64,000 bases of DNA from Gammaproteobacteria bacterium (GCA_012103455.1 WLWT01000001.1:792001-856000), one strand, 5' to 3'; counted from the stretch's first letter, positions 35,663 through 45,306 are shown. Notes: generated by a model not told the origin, from the sequence alone. Numbers and translations are program-made.

Positions 35663-36853
35663 TTATGCGTATGAGCCAGCCGCGAGCGCGCCGGATTTAA
35701 CCACGAAGTGGTGATTGCTTTTATCGGAGACAGCGGCGATATCGGCCAGCGGATCGCCGTTCACGCCCAATAAATCGGCCTTGGCGCCCGCTTTGATGCG
35801 GCCATGCTCGGATAGTTGATTCAAATCCGCGGCGTTGCTGGTGGCGGCAACGATAGCGTCCATCGGGCTCAGTCCATACTCCACCATCAAGCCCAACTCC
35901 TGCGCATTCTCGCCATGCATATTGAACGGCGTACCGGCATCGGTGCCCATGGCGATGCGCCCGCCGGCCTCGTAGAACATGGTCAAAGAGCGGCGGTGAG
36001 CCTCAGCCACGCGGCGGGTTTTCTCGATCACATACTCCGGCACCTTATCGGCGCCGCGCAAGATGTTGGCCAGCGCCGCGATAGTGGGCACCAGATAAGT
36101 GCCCCTGGATATCATCTCCTGCACGCATTGCTCATTCATGAAGATGCCGTGTTCGATGGAGTCGATGCCACCGCGCACCGCGTTCAGTATGCCTTCGGTA
36201 CCTTGGGCGTGACTGGCGCAGGGCTTGTGAAAACGGTGTCCCTCGGCGATACCGACGGCCATCTCCTCAGCCGAGTAATGTGCATCCTCCGGATTAACAC
36301 CCGGTGTCATGACCCCACCCGTGGCCATCAGCTTGATGAGATCGGAACCGGCGTGTACTTGCTCACGAACGGCTTTTACCACCTCTTGCTCGCCATCGGC
36401 GATCCGGCCAAAACGGTTACCGTGCCCGCCGGTCATACAGATCATCAGTCCTGCCGCGCGAATGGTAGGTCCGGTGAAATAGCCGGCATTGCAGGCATCG
36501 CGGACGGCGAACTCCAGATAATCAACCCCGCCACAGTCGCGCACGGTGGTGATGCCGCCCCTCAAGCTAGCTAGGGCATGACGCAGGGCGCGAATGGTGA
36601 TCTCCCCCGCTGTCAGATCCTCCACCGCGCGGCCAGGATTGCCCTCGCCCGCGTAACAAAGATGTACGTGGCAGTCGATCAAACCCGGCAGCAAGGTGCC
36701 GCCTGCTAGATCGGCTTTAGGGCCTGAGAAACCGTCGAACTCCCCCTGTGGTGCTACTCGGGCGATGTTTGGCCCGTCCACTAACACGGCATGGTGTGCC
36801 AGTGCCTTGCCTTCTCCGTCCAGTATTTGGCCGTTGGTAAACAGTGTTTGCAT
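35663..36853 (-). CDS. Amidohydrolase (prolidase/imidazolonepropionase-like)
   Basis: 396 residues of the metal-dependent amidohydrolase superfamily. Metal-site motifs: 'LIDCHVHL' (His-x-His), 'DLIKLMATGGV' (candidate carboxylated Lys), 'CASHAQGTEGI', 'GIDSIEHGIFM' and 'AMGTDAGTPFNMHG' (catalytic Asp). The N-terminal 'LADLAGGTLLPG' beta-sandwich and the C-terminal 'GRIKAGAKADLLGVNGDPL' complete the fold. Members of this Xaa-Pro dipeptidase-like group hydrolyse N-acyl amino acids or dipeptides. No signal peptide. It is convergent with the ASST gene, 12 bp apart. Confidence 0.86.
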   Translation of the reverse strand: MQTLFTNGQILDGEGKALAHHAVLVDGPNIARVAPQGEFDGFSGPKADLAGGTLLPGLIDCHVHLCYAGEGNPGRAVEDLTAGEITIRALRHALASLRGGITTVRDCGGVDYLEFAVRDACNAGYFTGPTIRAAGLMICMTGGHGNRFGRIADGEQEVVKAVREQVHAGSDLIKLMATGGVMTPGVNPEDAHYSAEEMAVGIAEGHRFHKPCASHAQGTEGILNAVRGGIDSIEHGIFMNEQCVQEMISRGTYLVPTIAALANILRGADKVPEYVIEKTRRVAEAHRRSLTMFYEAGGRIAMGTDAGTPFNMHGENAQELGLMVEYGLSPMDAIVAATSNAADLNQLSEHGRIKAGAKADLLGVNGDPLADIAAVSDKSNHHFVVKSGALAAGSYA

Positions 36854-36928
36854 GGCGATCGCGCCGCGCGTGAGAGCCCGGCGTGTGAGGGTTAGTTAGA
36901 GTTAGACCACAGTCTGCTATAACTCACC

Positions 36929-36989
36929 CCATAGTAGTCAATCCCGAGATAAGTAGCCCCGAGGTAGATAACCCCGAGTGAGTCAACCC
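36929..36989. repeat. Degenerate ~15-bp tandem repeat, about four copies
   Basis: Successive units AGTCAATCCCGAGATA, AGTAGCCCCGAGGT, AGATAACCCCGAGTG and AGTCAACCCCGGTGG lie between the divergent amidohydrolase and EamA genes. They resemble in style the CAGTCAATAGACCCCG array at 17653. Confidence 0.65.
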
Positions 36990-37083
36990 CGGTGGCTATC
37001 GTCTCACCGCGAAAGTATTTGCAAAGGGTTCGCCTTGACGCCCCTGGTACGCTTGCTAGAACGTTGGCGCCTAGGAGATTATC

Positions 37084-37992
37084 TTGGCCACTGGCGATTA
37101 TACGCGGGTCACCCGGCAGGCCCGCCCCCTAGCTGCGGCGCTGTATATGCTCGGTGCCTGTCTTTGTTTTGCTTTCAACAGTGTCTTTGTGCGTTACGCG
37201 GCTGAAGACATTCACCCATTTGAGGTCGCTTTTTTCCGCAATTTTTTTGCCATCGGTTTTGTATTGTTGCTAGTGTTGCCGAAAGACGGTCTAGGCGTTT
37301 TCAAATGCGAGCGGCCGGGTCTATTGACCTTGCGGGCTGCTATCAACTCCGCCTCCATGTTGGCTTGGTTCTTCGCCGTGCCGCTATTGCCGCTGGCCGA
37401 TCTGACTGCACTTGGATTTACCGCGCCCCTGTGGGCTACCTTGTTAGCCGCCCTAGTGTTGGGCGAGCAGGTACGGTTGCGCCGCTGGAGCGCCACCGTC
37501 ATCGGCTTCGCTGGTGCCTTGCTCATCATTCAGCCGGGTTTCAAGGACGTGACACTGCCGGTGTATCTGGTGTTATTTTCTTCAGCCTGCTGGGGCGTGA
37601 CCGTGATCGTAGTGCGCTTTATGACTGGATATGAGCGGCCCAACACCATCCTTATCTACCAATGCATCATGATGAGCGGCTTCGCGTTGTTGCCGGCGCT
37701 GTGGTTTTGGTCGTGGCCGCAGCCCACCACGTTTATCTATTTGATCGTATTGGGGGCGCTATCGGCGGGTGCCCACTGGTGTCATGTACGCGCTTACTCA
37801 TTGCAGGAAGTGGCTGCTTTACAGCCACTGGATTTTTCCCGCCTTCCGATTATCGCCTTAACTGCCTGGTGGTTATTCGGTGAAGTAGCGGGGTTGGAAA
37901 TATGGGCAGGCGCCGCGATTATCTTCTCCGCTGGGCTTTATATCTCCTATCGCGAGGCACAATTGGAGCGCGAGGGTAGGAGACGGCGGTGA
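37084..37992 (+). CDS. EamA/DMT-family transporter
   Basis: 302 residues with ten membrane segments in two EamA repeats ('LGACLCFAFNSVFVRYAAEDIHPFEVAFFRNFFA' and 'VLFSSACWGVTVIVVRFMTGYERPNTILIYQ'). The second ends in the family 'SLQEVAALQPLDFSRLPIIALTAWWLFGE'. The start TTG at 37084 has AGGAGA six bases upstream, which decides against the internal ATG at 37147. Drug/metabolite exporters of this type often move amino acids or metabolites; the substrate is unknown. Confidence 0.88.
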   Translation: MATGDYTRVTRQARPLAAALYMLGACLCFAFNSVFVRYAAEDIHPFEVAFFRNFFAIGFVLLLVLPKDGLGVFKCERPGLLTLRAAINSASMLAWFFAVPLLPLADLTALGFTAPLWATLLAALVLGEQVRLRRWSATVIGFAGALLIIQPGFKDVTLPVYLVLFSSACWGVTVIVVRFMTGYERPNTILIYQCIMMSGFALLPALWFWSWPQPTTFIYLIVLGALSAGAHWCHVRAYSLQEVAALQPLDFSRLPIIALTAWWLFGEVAGLEIWAGAAIIFSAGLYISYREAQLEREGRRRR

Positions 37993-38097
37993 TAAGGGCT
38001 TTTCCGTTACGATCGCTCTCTCAACGGTCGTTTCGTTATGATCGTTCGATTACGATCGCGCCTCTTAAAAAACGTTAAAGAACGGCTGGACGGTCCG

Positions 38098-38487
38098 ATG
38101 CCTCTCACACAAAGCCCGCTCATCATGGTCAAGCGCGCGCCCGGCAAGGGCCGTGGTGTGTTCGCCCGCGAAGATATCAAGAAAGGCACCGAGATCGAGC
38201 GGGTGCCGGTCCTGGTACTGGAAGTCAAAGCCCTGTATGACAACGAATACGACTCGCGTATTTTGAGTTATGTGTTCGACTGGGGTAAGGATACCGTCGC
38301 GCTGGCGCTGGGCTACGGCTCGCTTTATAACCACAGCTTCAAACCCAACGCCCGCTATGATGATGAGGGCAGGATGACCAAGATATATAGCGCCGTCCGC
38401 AACATCAAAGCGGGTGAAGAGATCACCATCAACTATAACGGTGAACCGGGTATTCTCGATGATCCGGGATTTGAAGTATTGGATTGA
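38098..38487 (+). CDS. SET-domain protein
   Basis: 129 residues from the ATG at 38098 (an upstream ATG at 38038 would add 20 basic residues encoded in a repeat-rich stretch). SET motifs: 'KRAPGKGRGVFAREDIKKGTEIE', 'LYNHSFKPNARY' (the NHS-x-x-PN SAM/knot motif) and 'IKAGEEITINYNG'. Small bacterial SET proteins methylate protein lysines. It is possibly co-transcribed with the EamA gene, 106 bp upstream. The target is unknown. Confidence 0.83.
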   Translation: MPLTQSPLIMVKRAPGKGRGVFAREDIKKGTEIERVPVLVLEVKALYDNEYDSRILSYVFDWGKDTVALALGYGSLYNHSFKPNARYDDEGRMTKIYSAVRNIKAGEEITINYNGEPGILDDPGFEVLD

Positions 38488-38654
38488 CGGGCTACCCTAA
38501 CCATTTAGGCGCATCAGTCCGCATGTGTGTGTTGCGTTTCATGGGGAGGAATGAGCACCTTATTGGGTAGCGTCTCCGAAGGACGCCGTAAATCCTTTTC
38601 AGTTGCGCTTGCCTGCAAAAATATGGACAAAAAAAGACTCGCCTCTATTTCCGC

Positions 38655-40006
38655 CTACAACTCATCTGCCGGACTACGCACCACTAACCCGGGCTTATTC
38701 AATACATGTGTATAAATCATTGTCGTATTCACATCCGAATGCCCCAATAACGCCTGTACTGTCCGAATATCGTAACCCCATTCCAGTAAATGCGTAGCGA
38801 ATGAATGACGCAAGGTATGACTGGACACGCGCTTATTGATAACCGCCGCCTGCGTTGCGCGGCGAATCGCTTTTTGCAAGGTTGTTTCATGCACATGGTG
38901 GCGGCGCGTCAAACCCGTGCGAGGGTCAACCGACACCTTGCTCGCCATGAAAACATATTGCCAGCGTAACTCATTGCCTGCATTCGGATACTCACGCGAT
39001 ACCGCATCCGGTAAAAAGACCGGTCCCACCTCATTTTTCAAATCCGCCCGATGCAAACTACGGCATCGCATAATCTGTTCATGCAGCGCCGTTTTATATT
39101 TCTCCGGCAAGGGCACTACCCTGTCTTTATCCCCCTTGCCGCTACGCACAACAATTTGTGCATAATCGAAATCCACATCCATCACCCGCAAGCGTACACA
39201 CTCCATCAAACGCATCCCCGTGCCATACATCAAACCAGCCATCAATGCATAGATACCCTCCATCTGACTCAGCAAGCGTCCGGTTTCATCCCGGCTCAAT
39301 ACCGTTGGCAAACGCCGTGGACGCTTGGCATGACGGAAGGCAAACTCTTCATGCGGGCGTTGCAATACCTGCGTTAACCAAAACATCATCGCATTCAACG
39401 CCGTATTTTGCGTACTGGCCGAAACATGGCGCTCCGTAGCAAGATACGACAAATAACGCTCGACATCCGTCCGCGCCACCTCGGCGATGGATTTTCCCGC
39501 GCACCAACGCATAAACCGGGTTACCCAATCGATGTAGCTTTGTTCGGTGCGGATAGAATAATGACGCGCACGAATCAGACTCAACATCTGCTGCAACGAA
39601 GCCCGATAGGCCTCATCCAGCCCGGTTTGATGCGCAACACGCTCAGTTAAATCGGCCATGAGTTCTGTTCGCGCAATGTTGCATGATTGGGTTCCAGCGA
39701 CCGGGGCGCTTCGCGCCACAACCACCAATCTACCGCTTGACCCGCAGGCGTATTGGTCAAATCAACCAGTAATGAACGCAATGCATCCACCGCTTGCTTA
39801 AACTGCCCATCCGGTAATCGATGTTGGCGCGGCAAATCGCCCAGAAAGACTTCTACATCGGCCTTGGATAAAGCATACAATGATTTATCTGGAAAAGCTT
39901 TGAGCAAACATTCAACAGGTCGGACGTACCCACGCCGAGCGCCTTCTGGCACTTGTTTTTTGGCTAACAGATTAAGGTATTTGTGCCAATTGGATGGAGG
40001 GTTCAT
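38655..40006 (-). pseudogene. Integron integrase (IntI-type), frameshifted near residue 110
   Basis: A tyrosine recombinase with the extra IntI segment 'SREYPNAGNELRWQYVFMASKVSVDPRTGLTRRHHVHE'. Catalytic set present: 'GTGMRLMEC' (Arg), 'SHTLRHSFATHLLEWG' (HxxR), 'GHSDVNTTMIYTHV' (His and Tyr). An N-terminal extension (40006-39647, MNPPSNWHKYLNLLAKKQVP...) is in another frame. Comparison with the second copy (49.4 kb), where 'NHATLARTEL' is continuous, shows copy 1 lacks one G near 39680. An internal ATG at 39659 could still give a 334-residue IntI core, the length of ordinary integron integrases. It is divergent from a cassette. Confidence 0.82.
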
Positions 40007-40036
40007 CTGAGAAAGTGGTGATACGTGGTTAGTCAG

Positions 40037-40079
40037 GAATATATCGCACTAAACAGTCTCTGTCTAGTGCGATATATTC
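40037..40079. promoter_or_regulatory. Perfect 15-bp inverted repeat between integrase gene and cassette
   Basis: GAATATATCGCACTA (40037-40051) and TAGTGCGATATATTC (40065-40079), with a 13-base centre that itself contains ACAG/CTGT. It lies in the space where integrons carry attI, the integrase promoter and the cassette promoter. It may be an operator or a folded recombination site; no matching known regulator box is recognised. Confidence 0.7.
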
Positions 40080-40097
40080 TGTGTCCGTCTAAAGACT

Positions 40098-40104
40098 GTT
40101 GGAT
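40098..40104 (+). other. attI-like core site (GTTRRRY)
   Basis: GTTGGAT fits the integron core GTTRRRY and is placed after the integrase gene and before the first cassette gene. If used, recombination would occur between G and TT, and the first cassette would be about 975 bp (40099 to the G at 41073). This is inference from position and consensus. Confidence 0.5.
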
Positions 40105-40141
40105 TTTAGCACCGACTCTGCAATAAGGAGGACAAAATCAC

Positions 40142-40714
40142 ATGGCAAGTGAAGACTCGGCAAATATCGGTGGGACTGTAATTCAAAGGTGCTTCATCCC
40201 ACGTGGTCTAGGGACCGTGCTAAATGTCGCGACTGTTCCAGTCTCTGAACTTCGCCCGATGCGAAGCACAATTAGCCAAGAAACCGAGTCGGACACGCTA
40301 TTGCGCGACCTGACCGCGCAAGTGCTGGGAATACCGCAGGAGAGCATAATTGATGAGCATCAGTACGCCCTTCTCGGTCGAATTTTGAGAGGGGGCGACT
40401 TCCCCCGACGCCTGAGCCGTAGGCTTTCGCCCATCATCTGGCGCGAACTCTACGAAGACTACCTCGATTGGCTGGAGGACTCATCCGACAGCAGGCGGGA
40501 ACCAATCGGAGATGGCCCTCTCGGTCAGCTTTCAAGAGATTCTCTGTGCCTCCATATGTCACCTTCTCAGGATTGGGCCGGCGGAGCATGGCCCATGTTT
40601 GGAATGCCTTTCGGAAGGGTACTGACTGACAGCCCCGAGATGAGGGAGTTGGGACTCAGTGCGGAAGCACTTCGTGCTGGAATGTCATGCTTCTACTCGG
40701 GGCTAGCCGCCTAA
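40142..40714 (+). CDS. Integron-cassette protein of unknown function (190 aa)
   Basis: A ribosome site AAGGAGG at 40125-40131 precedes the ATG. There is no signal peptide or membrane segment. The middle part is charged and helical ('LLRDLTAQVLGIPQESIIDEHQYALLGRILRGGDFPRRLSRRLSPIIWRELYEDYLDWLED'), and the C-terminus has 'SQDWAGGAWPMFGMPFGRVL'. I recognise no family. It is the first gene after the attI-like core, so it sits where cassettes are best expressed. The second cassette gene starts 10 bp later, suggesting a two-gene cassette. Confidence 0.7.
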   Translation: MASEDSANIGGTVIQRCFIPRGLGTVLNVATVPVSELRPMRSTISQETESDTLLRDLTAQVLGIPQESIIDEHQYALLGRILRGGDFPRRLSRRLSPIIWRELYEDYLDWLEDSSDSRREPIGDGPLGQLSRDSLCLHMSPSQDWAGGAWPMFGMPFGRVLTDSPEMRELGLSAEALRAGMSCFYSGLAA

Positions 40715-40723
40715 AGGAAAGTC

Positions 40724-41014
40724 TTGGATGCAGTCTCCGAGATCAACAACTACGACATCCCAACTGGTCAAAGTCCCAGAACGACGAATGACAACCTGCT
40801 TAAGCTCATCGACTCAGGCAAGAAGATGTGTCTTGCTCCGATGGTGACGGCCGGAGCGCTGGGAATTGCTCAACTCGGACAAGGCAGCTATGTAACCGCG
40901 CTGCTTACGGTTGGTACCGGGTCAGCAATGACGTTAGTCCTTGTCGGAACACTGGCAGTGAGCGATTCGTTGGTTCGCAGGATGATTTCGCTGCGTTCGA
41001 GCGGTTCAGAGTAG
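40724..41014 (+). CDS. Small membrane protein in the same cassette (96 aa)
   Basis: Starts at TTG 40724, preceded by AAAGGAAAG. Residues about 38-80 form two adjacent hydrophobic segments ('MVTAGALGIAQLGQGSYVTALLTVGTGSAMTLVLVGTLAV'), flanked by hydrophilic ends. It is unrecognised. A soluble protein plus a small membrane protein in one cassette resembles toxin-immunity or anti-phage pairs, but nothing in the sequence proves this. An attC-like site follows 12 bp after the stop. Confidence 0.65.
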   Translation: MDAVSEINNYDIPTGQSPRTTNDNLLKLIDSGKKMCLAPMVTAGALGIAQLGQGSYVTALLTVGTGSAMTLVLVGTLAVSDSLVRRMISLRSSGSE

Positions 41015-41025
41015 CAAGGGTGCAG

Positions 41026-41079
41026 GCCCAACAAATAAGGCTAGGTCGCGCGTAGCCGCGACCTGCTCCGGTGTTGGAC
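41026..41079 (+). other. attC-like recombination site
   Basis: R'' GCCCAAC (41026-41032) and R' GTTGGAC (41073-41079, fits GTTRRRY) are nearly complementary. Between them AGGTCGCG (41043-41050) pairs with CGCGACCT (41057-41064), and the flanking GGCT / GCTCC arms pair with an extra base, like the extrahelical bases of real attC sites. At about 54 bp it is at the short end of the known range. Confidence 0.6.
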
Positions 41080-41250
41080 AAGCCCGGGGTTAGGGCAGCC
41101 TTAGTGTATGGCAATTAGTTCGAGGTGTTCGGCGGCAGGCGGGGTTTGGCGGAATTTGGGCTTTGTTGAAGCCAAGCGGTAGCCTGAGCCAGCCGGGCCA
41201 AACTTGGAGGATGCCATAGCCCAAGACCCACCCTCCCTATAGTGAGTGTG

Positions 41251-41277
41251 GCGGCGCAATCCAATCGCCTGCGCCGC
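41251..41277. other. Hairpin beside the IS91-type transposase end
   Basis: GCGGCGCA and TGCGCCGC form a perfect 8-bp stem just beyond the 3' end of the IS91-type transposase remnant. IS91 elements have a hairpin at this end as rolling-circle origin, so it could be that site. No element end was confirmed. The rest of 41080-41281 shows no gene. Confidence 0.3.
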
Positions 41278-41281
41278 AAGG

Positions 41282-42360
41282 CTAGCGTTTCAGGCAGCCA
41301 TGCCGTGACTCACCCCCCCGGTAGTGGCGGTCCGAGTGGCGAGATAAACGCCCTGTTTGGTATGAACGACCCACCTCGCATGGGAGAACCGCAGTGCGGG
41401 CAGTGAAAAGGTCTAGCCGTTTTGGGTGACACCGGCGCCGGTGCGATGTGCCGTACCCACTGCACGAGCCGCCATAATGGCTTGGCGTTGCCATGAAGCA
41501 AACCGTAGTTGCGCACCGGCGGTATGCGCTTGGGCAGGAGGTGCATGGCGATACGCCACAGGCACTCGACTAAGGGCCAGGTCAGGGGCTCCTATTTGCG
41601 GGTCTTGGCGTGGCGATAAGGAAAAGTAACGGTGCGCTGAGCGCGTTCGAACCGAACCATATCGCCCTCGCCAATCACAGCGCGGTAGAGAGAGCGGGAT
41701 AGATATTTCAGTGCGGGTAAACCGTTGCCAACCGATTGACAGTGCCCCCCCCCTTCTTGGGCAACGATTTAGGCAGCGTGAGCCCGCTGTTGCACCACTC
41801 ATCAAGACACTTCGCCCGCAACACCTTGGCCAGGGCGAAGCCATTGAACAGATAATCGCGCTCATCCAGCGCGCGCCACAGGCAAGGTTGACCTGACTGA
41901 CGCGGCACACCCCCACCCGGTATGAGGACCGGTAGATGGGGAGGGTCAGTCACTCGGGGCGAGTGAGTGGGCAGTACGGCACAAAAGCCGCTATCGGCGT
42001 TGAGTGGTGGAGGATTGATTCCGAAGGTCTTGAGGGGTTGAGCGACAGCGGCGAACAGGCCAGCCTAGACGCGCTCAGGTTCGCGGTAGGCCAAGGCGCG
42101 TAGCGCCGCGGGCAGGGTAACAGTGGCCATGAAGTCAGGGACCGGCCAGCGCTTGGCCCGCTGGCGCTCCAGCCCGTCCTGGGCGCTGGCGTGTTGGCAC
42201 CGGGGACAACTACGGTGACCACACGAACGCCTTCGAGAGTGTTGATGAGCCCAATGGGTGCAATCCATCGAAGTCGCCCCCACGGCACCCGTGCGACCAA
42301 GAGCGATAGCCTGTAGGCCGTGGCGTTGATGAGCGGTGAGCGGGGGCCGGCGTGTTTAAT
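41282..42360 (-). pseudogene. IS91-family transposase, multiply frameshifted
   Basis: In successive minus-strand frames one finds the zinc-binding start 'SCGHRSCPRCQH', then 'LERQRAKRWPVPDFMATVTLPAALRALA', then 'YLFNGFALAKVLRAKCLDEW', and finally 'LLPKRIPPVRNYGLLHGNAK' with a terminal 'FHCPHCGSPM' zinc pair. This is the collinear body of a Y2-type IS91/IS801-like rolling-circle transposase. At least three frame changes make it inactive. It lies directly downstream of the tyrosine recombinase pseudogene, an arrangement common in this group. Confidence 0.75.
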
Positions 42361-43362
42361 CAACTCAGCCATCCCGCTGCGCACCAACTCAGCCAATCGA
42401 GGTGAGGCATTGATGCCGAGCCCGCCTCACCCCATAGGGTGCGCAATGTTGATGCAAACCGGCCAACCAGGGCCTCCGGCATTGCCTGGGCATCGCCCGC
42501 GCTTTTCTCGGTCATAGGCACATAGCGAGCGGTGGTCTTAGGACAGGCGTGCCCCCGTTGATGCTCAATAGCACTGAGTGTGAGTCCCGCCTCCAACATA
42601 GGTGGGGCGTCGCTATGACGAAGGGAATGAATCGAGACGCGCTTTAGGACCCGTGCATCAGCAACGCCCTGCTGAAAGCCCTTTTGCCCGTTGGCGCGGT
42701 CCAATGAGCCGGGGGCCGAGGCCCCGTCACGGCGAGGGAACACCCCTCGTGGATGGCGATGAGGGCACCACAGCTTGCGCAGAACCGGCAACGTCATTGA
42801 CGGCAAAAGCACAAAGCGAGCTTGATGGCCCTTGGAGGTGCGGATAGGTACCTGCCCGCGCTCACGGTCGATGTCGGCGCACCCAAGGCGCCGTGTGTCA
42901 CCCCGGCGCAGACCCAACGTATCCGTGACGAACCCCAAGCACTGAAGGTCAAACCGGCGAGTGATGTGGAGAATGTGGGCACGCTCATTTGGCGTCAGGC
43001 TATCGGGTAGGCGCTGGGTCTTGGGCGCCTTAGCGAAATCGAGCCCGGGCCATGATTGAGCGAGGACTTCTGCGTAGAGAAAGCGAATACCGTGACGGTC
43101 AATCTTCATGGGGGCCCAGGCAGGCGTTTGGAGCAGGCAGTCGACAGGGGGGTCGAGCTTCTGCCTTGGTGACATCGCCCGGGCAGCGCTTGAGGTGTTC
43201 GCCCAGGCGGCGCACGCCTGTGGCATAGCCCGCAATGGTTTTACGGGCATGGCCTTTGAGTTTTAGGGCGCGTAGGCGTTTCTGGTATAACGCCTCAAAG
43301 CCGGACTTCTCGTGTGCTTGCCTGAGGCGGGTTCCCAATGACACACGCCGAATTGCGGGCAC
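42360..43362 (-). pseudogene. Tyrosine recombinase associated with IS91-type element, frameshifted
   Basis: The N-terminal SAM-like domain 'LRALKLKGHARKTIAGYATGVRRLGEHLKRCPGDVTKAE' (frame ending at 43099) changes frame near 43150. The body then reads 'QRLPDSLTPNERAHILHITRRFDLQCLGFVTDTLGLRRGDTRRL', 'SIHSLRHSDAPPMLEAG' and 'RGHACPKTTARYVPM'. Catalytic Arg, His-x-x-Arg and Tyr are all present, so only the frameshift disables it. It is not an integron integrase, as it lacks the IntI-specific insertion. It probably belongs to the same mobile unit as the IS91-like transposase. Confidence 0.75.
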
Positions 43363-44025
43363 GGGGAAGTCTCCGCTTCATCTAAACCATGAGTAAAAGC
43401 CAATGGCTTCAAGCTGCCGCGTAGCGGCTTCGTCCAACAATGCAATCAACTTCGCGCCTTCAGCGCCGGACGCAGCAAAGCTGCGCCGGTTATGCATGGC
43501 GTGTGTGTCGGGCATGACACAGACCTAGCGAGGTGAAAGTCCTCTTACCAAGTATTCGTGGAGTTGAAGGTTAGCGGAAGGACAAGGATTACATCGTGAG
43601 GTGTAGGCTGGAGGAAGTCCAACGCAAACTGGCGGGGCGACGAACACGAACAGGATAGAAGGTGTGAGGTATCCGAGACCAGTGGGCACGTGACCACGAA
43701 GTCTTCCCTCTACAGACGGGATAGGTTTTATAAATCCAGCGTTTACGCCCTGAAAGCCCTGTGTCTTAGCCCGAGAGGTCTGTCATAGGTGCCGGAAGCA
43801 CTGAAATCGGGGTAACCGGATTTGAGCGTAGGGCACAAGTCAGCAAAAGATAGAGTAGGCCGTGTCCTCGACGGTTGAAGGTCTGAACCTTATCGGCATC
43901 ATGAACGGTTTGAAGTAGGACCTGACAGCCGCCGACCGGCGAGGCGAAGAGCCTGCCGCGAGTGGGAGGCAGAACAGGTGAGGGGAGGAAAACGCCCTCA
44001 GGACGCCCTCGAAGCGGGTTCATGG

Positions 44026-45196
44026 ATGATGCAGGTAGTGGACAAGGAAAAGCGGATACAGGCATTGAAACCAGTCCAACGTAACCGAAGGTGCAGCGGG
44101 TGTAGAGGGTATGACGGTAGATGAACGGTCAGGCTACCTGAAGCACCACTGGCCTGCTATCAAGGCGCCACGGCTGGCAGGCACCTATCAGCCACAACCG
44201 GCGCTGCGAATCGAGATACCCCAACCACACGGACGCCTGCGCCAACGGGGCCTACCCCCGGTCACCGACCGTGTTATCCAGCCAGCAATAGCACAAGTGC
44301 TGCGCTGGATGTGGGAACCGCCATTCCATCCCAACCGCTACGGTTTGCGCCGGATGCGCAGTGCACAACAAGCGCTACACCGGGCACAAAGCGAGGTCAT
44401 CAAAGGCCGCAAGTGGGTCGTTGCTCTGGACTTCGACAGCGTCTTCGACCGGGTCAAGCAGGACCGGCTAATGCCTAAGCTGAAAGCTGAAATCCAAGAC
44501 AAAGCCCGGCTAGGGCTGCTCAACGGCTACCTGAAATCGGGCGTTGAAATCAATGGAAGGTATGAGAAAACAGCCGAAGGCGTACCACAAGGAAGCCCGC
44601 GGTCACCGCTGTTATCAAATAGGGTCCTCAATGAGCTTGACCGGGAACGGGAACGGCGAGGCCACCCCTTCGTTCGCTATGGCGATGACTGCCCAATCTA
44701 TGGACGCCGCCCACGCGCAGGCGAACGGGTAAAACAAAGCATCCCCCACTTTGCCGAGCCTACCTTAGGGCTCAAGGTCCATGTCGCCAAAAGTGCGGGG
44801 GTTCGTCCCTGCAACCGGACAGTCCTGGGGTTTACCTGTAGCCCACGCCCTGGCCACACACTCAAAGTGTCTGAAAAGGCAGTGGAGAAGGTGAACCACC
44901 CGGTAAGGGGGCTAGGCCGCCGGACCCGCGGCCATTGCTATCTATCAGCTTATCGCTGAATTGAAAGAAATCCCTGCTGGGTTGGAAAGCTTACTTGGGT
45001 ATCGCCCCAGTAAAGAGCCCGCAGCGCGACCTGGACAAATGGATACGGCGGAAGTCACGGTGCTACCTATGGAAACCGTGGGACAGGTCGGGCTACCGCA
45101 CGCTCAGGGCTGTGGGCGTTGAACGTCGATGGGCGTGGAATACCGCGAAATCGGCCCATGGCCCATGGCGGTTGAGTGCAAGCCCAGCCCTTTACT
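44026..45196 (+). pseudogene. Group II intron reverse transcriptase/maturase, frameshifted
   Basis: The longest piece (44111-44959) covers RT motifs: 'LPPVTDRVIQPAIAQVLRWMWEPPFHPNRYGLR', 'WVVALDFDSVFDRVKQDRL', 'EGVPQGSPRSPLLSNRVLNELD', 'FVRYGDDCPIY' and 'SAGVRPCNRTVLGFT'. The catalytic box is YGDD where most relatives have YADD. The N-terminal start (residues before 'GMTVDE') lies in another frame upstream, with a break near 44075. The maturase C-terminus 'DLDKWIRRKSRCYLWKPW...SAHGPWRLSASPAL' is in a third frame (44995-45198). At least two frameshifts. Confidence 0.8.
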
Positions 45197-45272
45197 AGGC
45201 CTTACCCCATAGGGACTTTAAAGACTTGGGGCTGGTAGCCTTATCAGCATGAACCAGAAACGACACGATAAT

Positions 45273-45306
45273 GAACCGCCGGGGTACGTGCTCCGTAGGC
45301 CCGGTG
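45273..45306 (+). ncRNA. Group II intron domain V
   Basis: GAACCGCCGGGGTACGTG and CTCCGTAGGCCCGGTGG form the short conserved hairpin near the intron 3' end, with a G-rich domain VI stem immediately after. Pairing has some mismatches, in line with a decaying intron. Confidence 0.6.
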
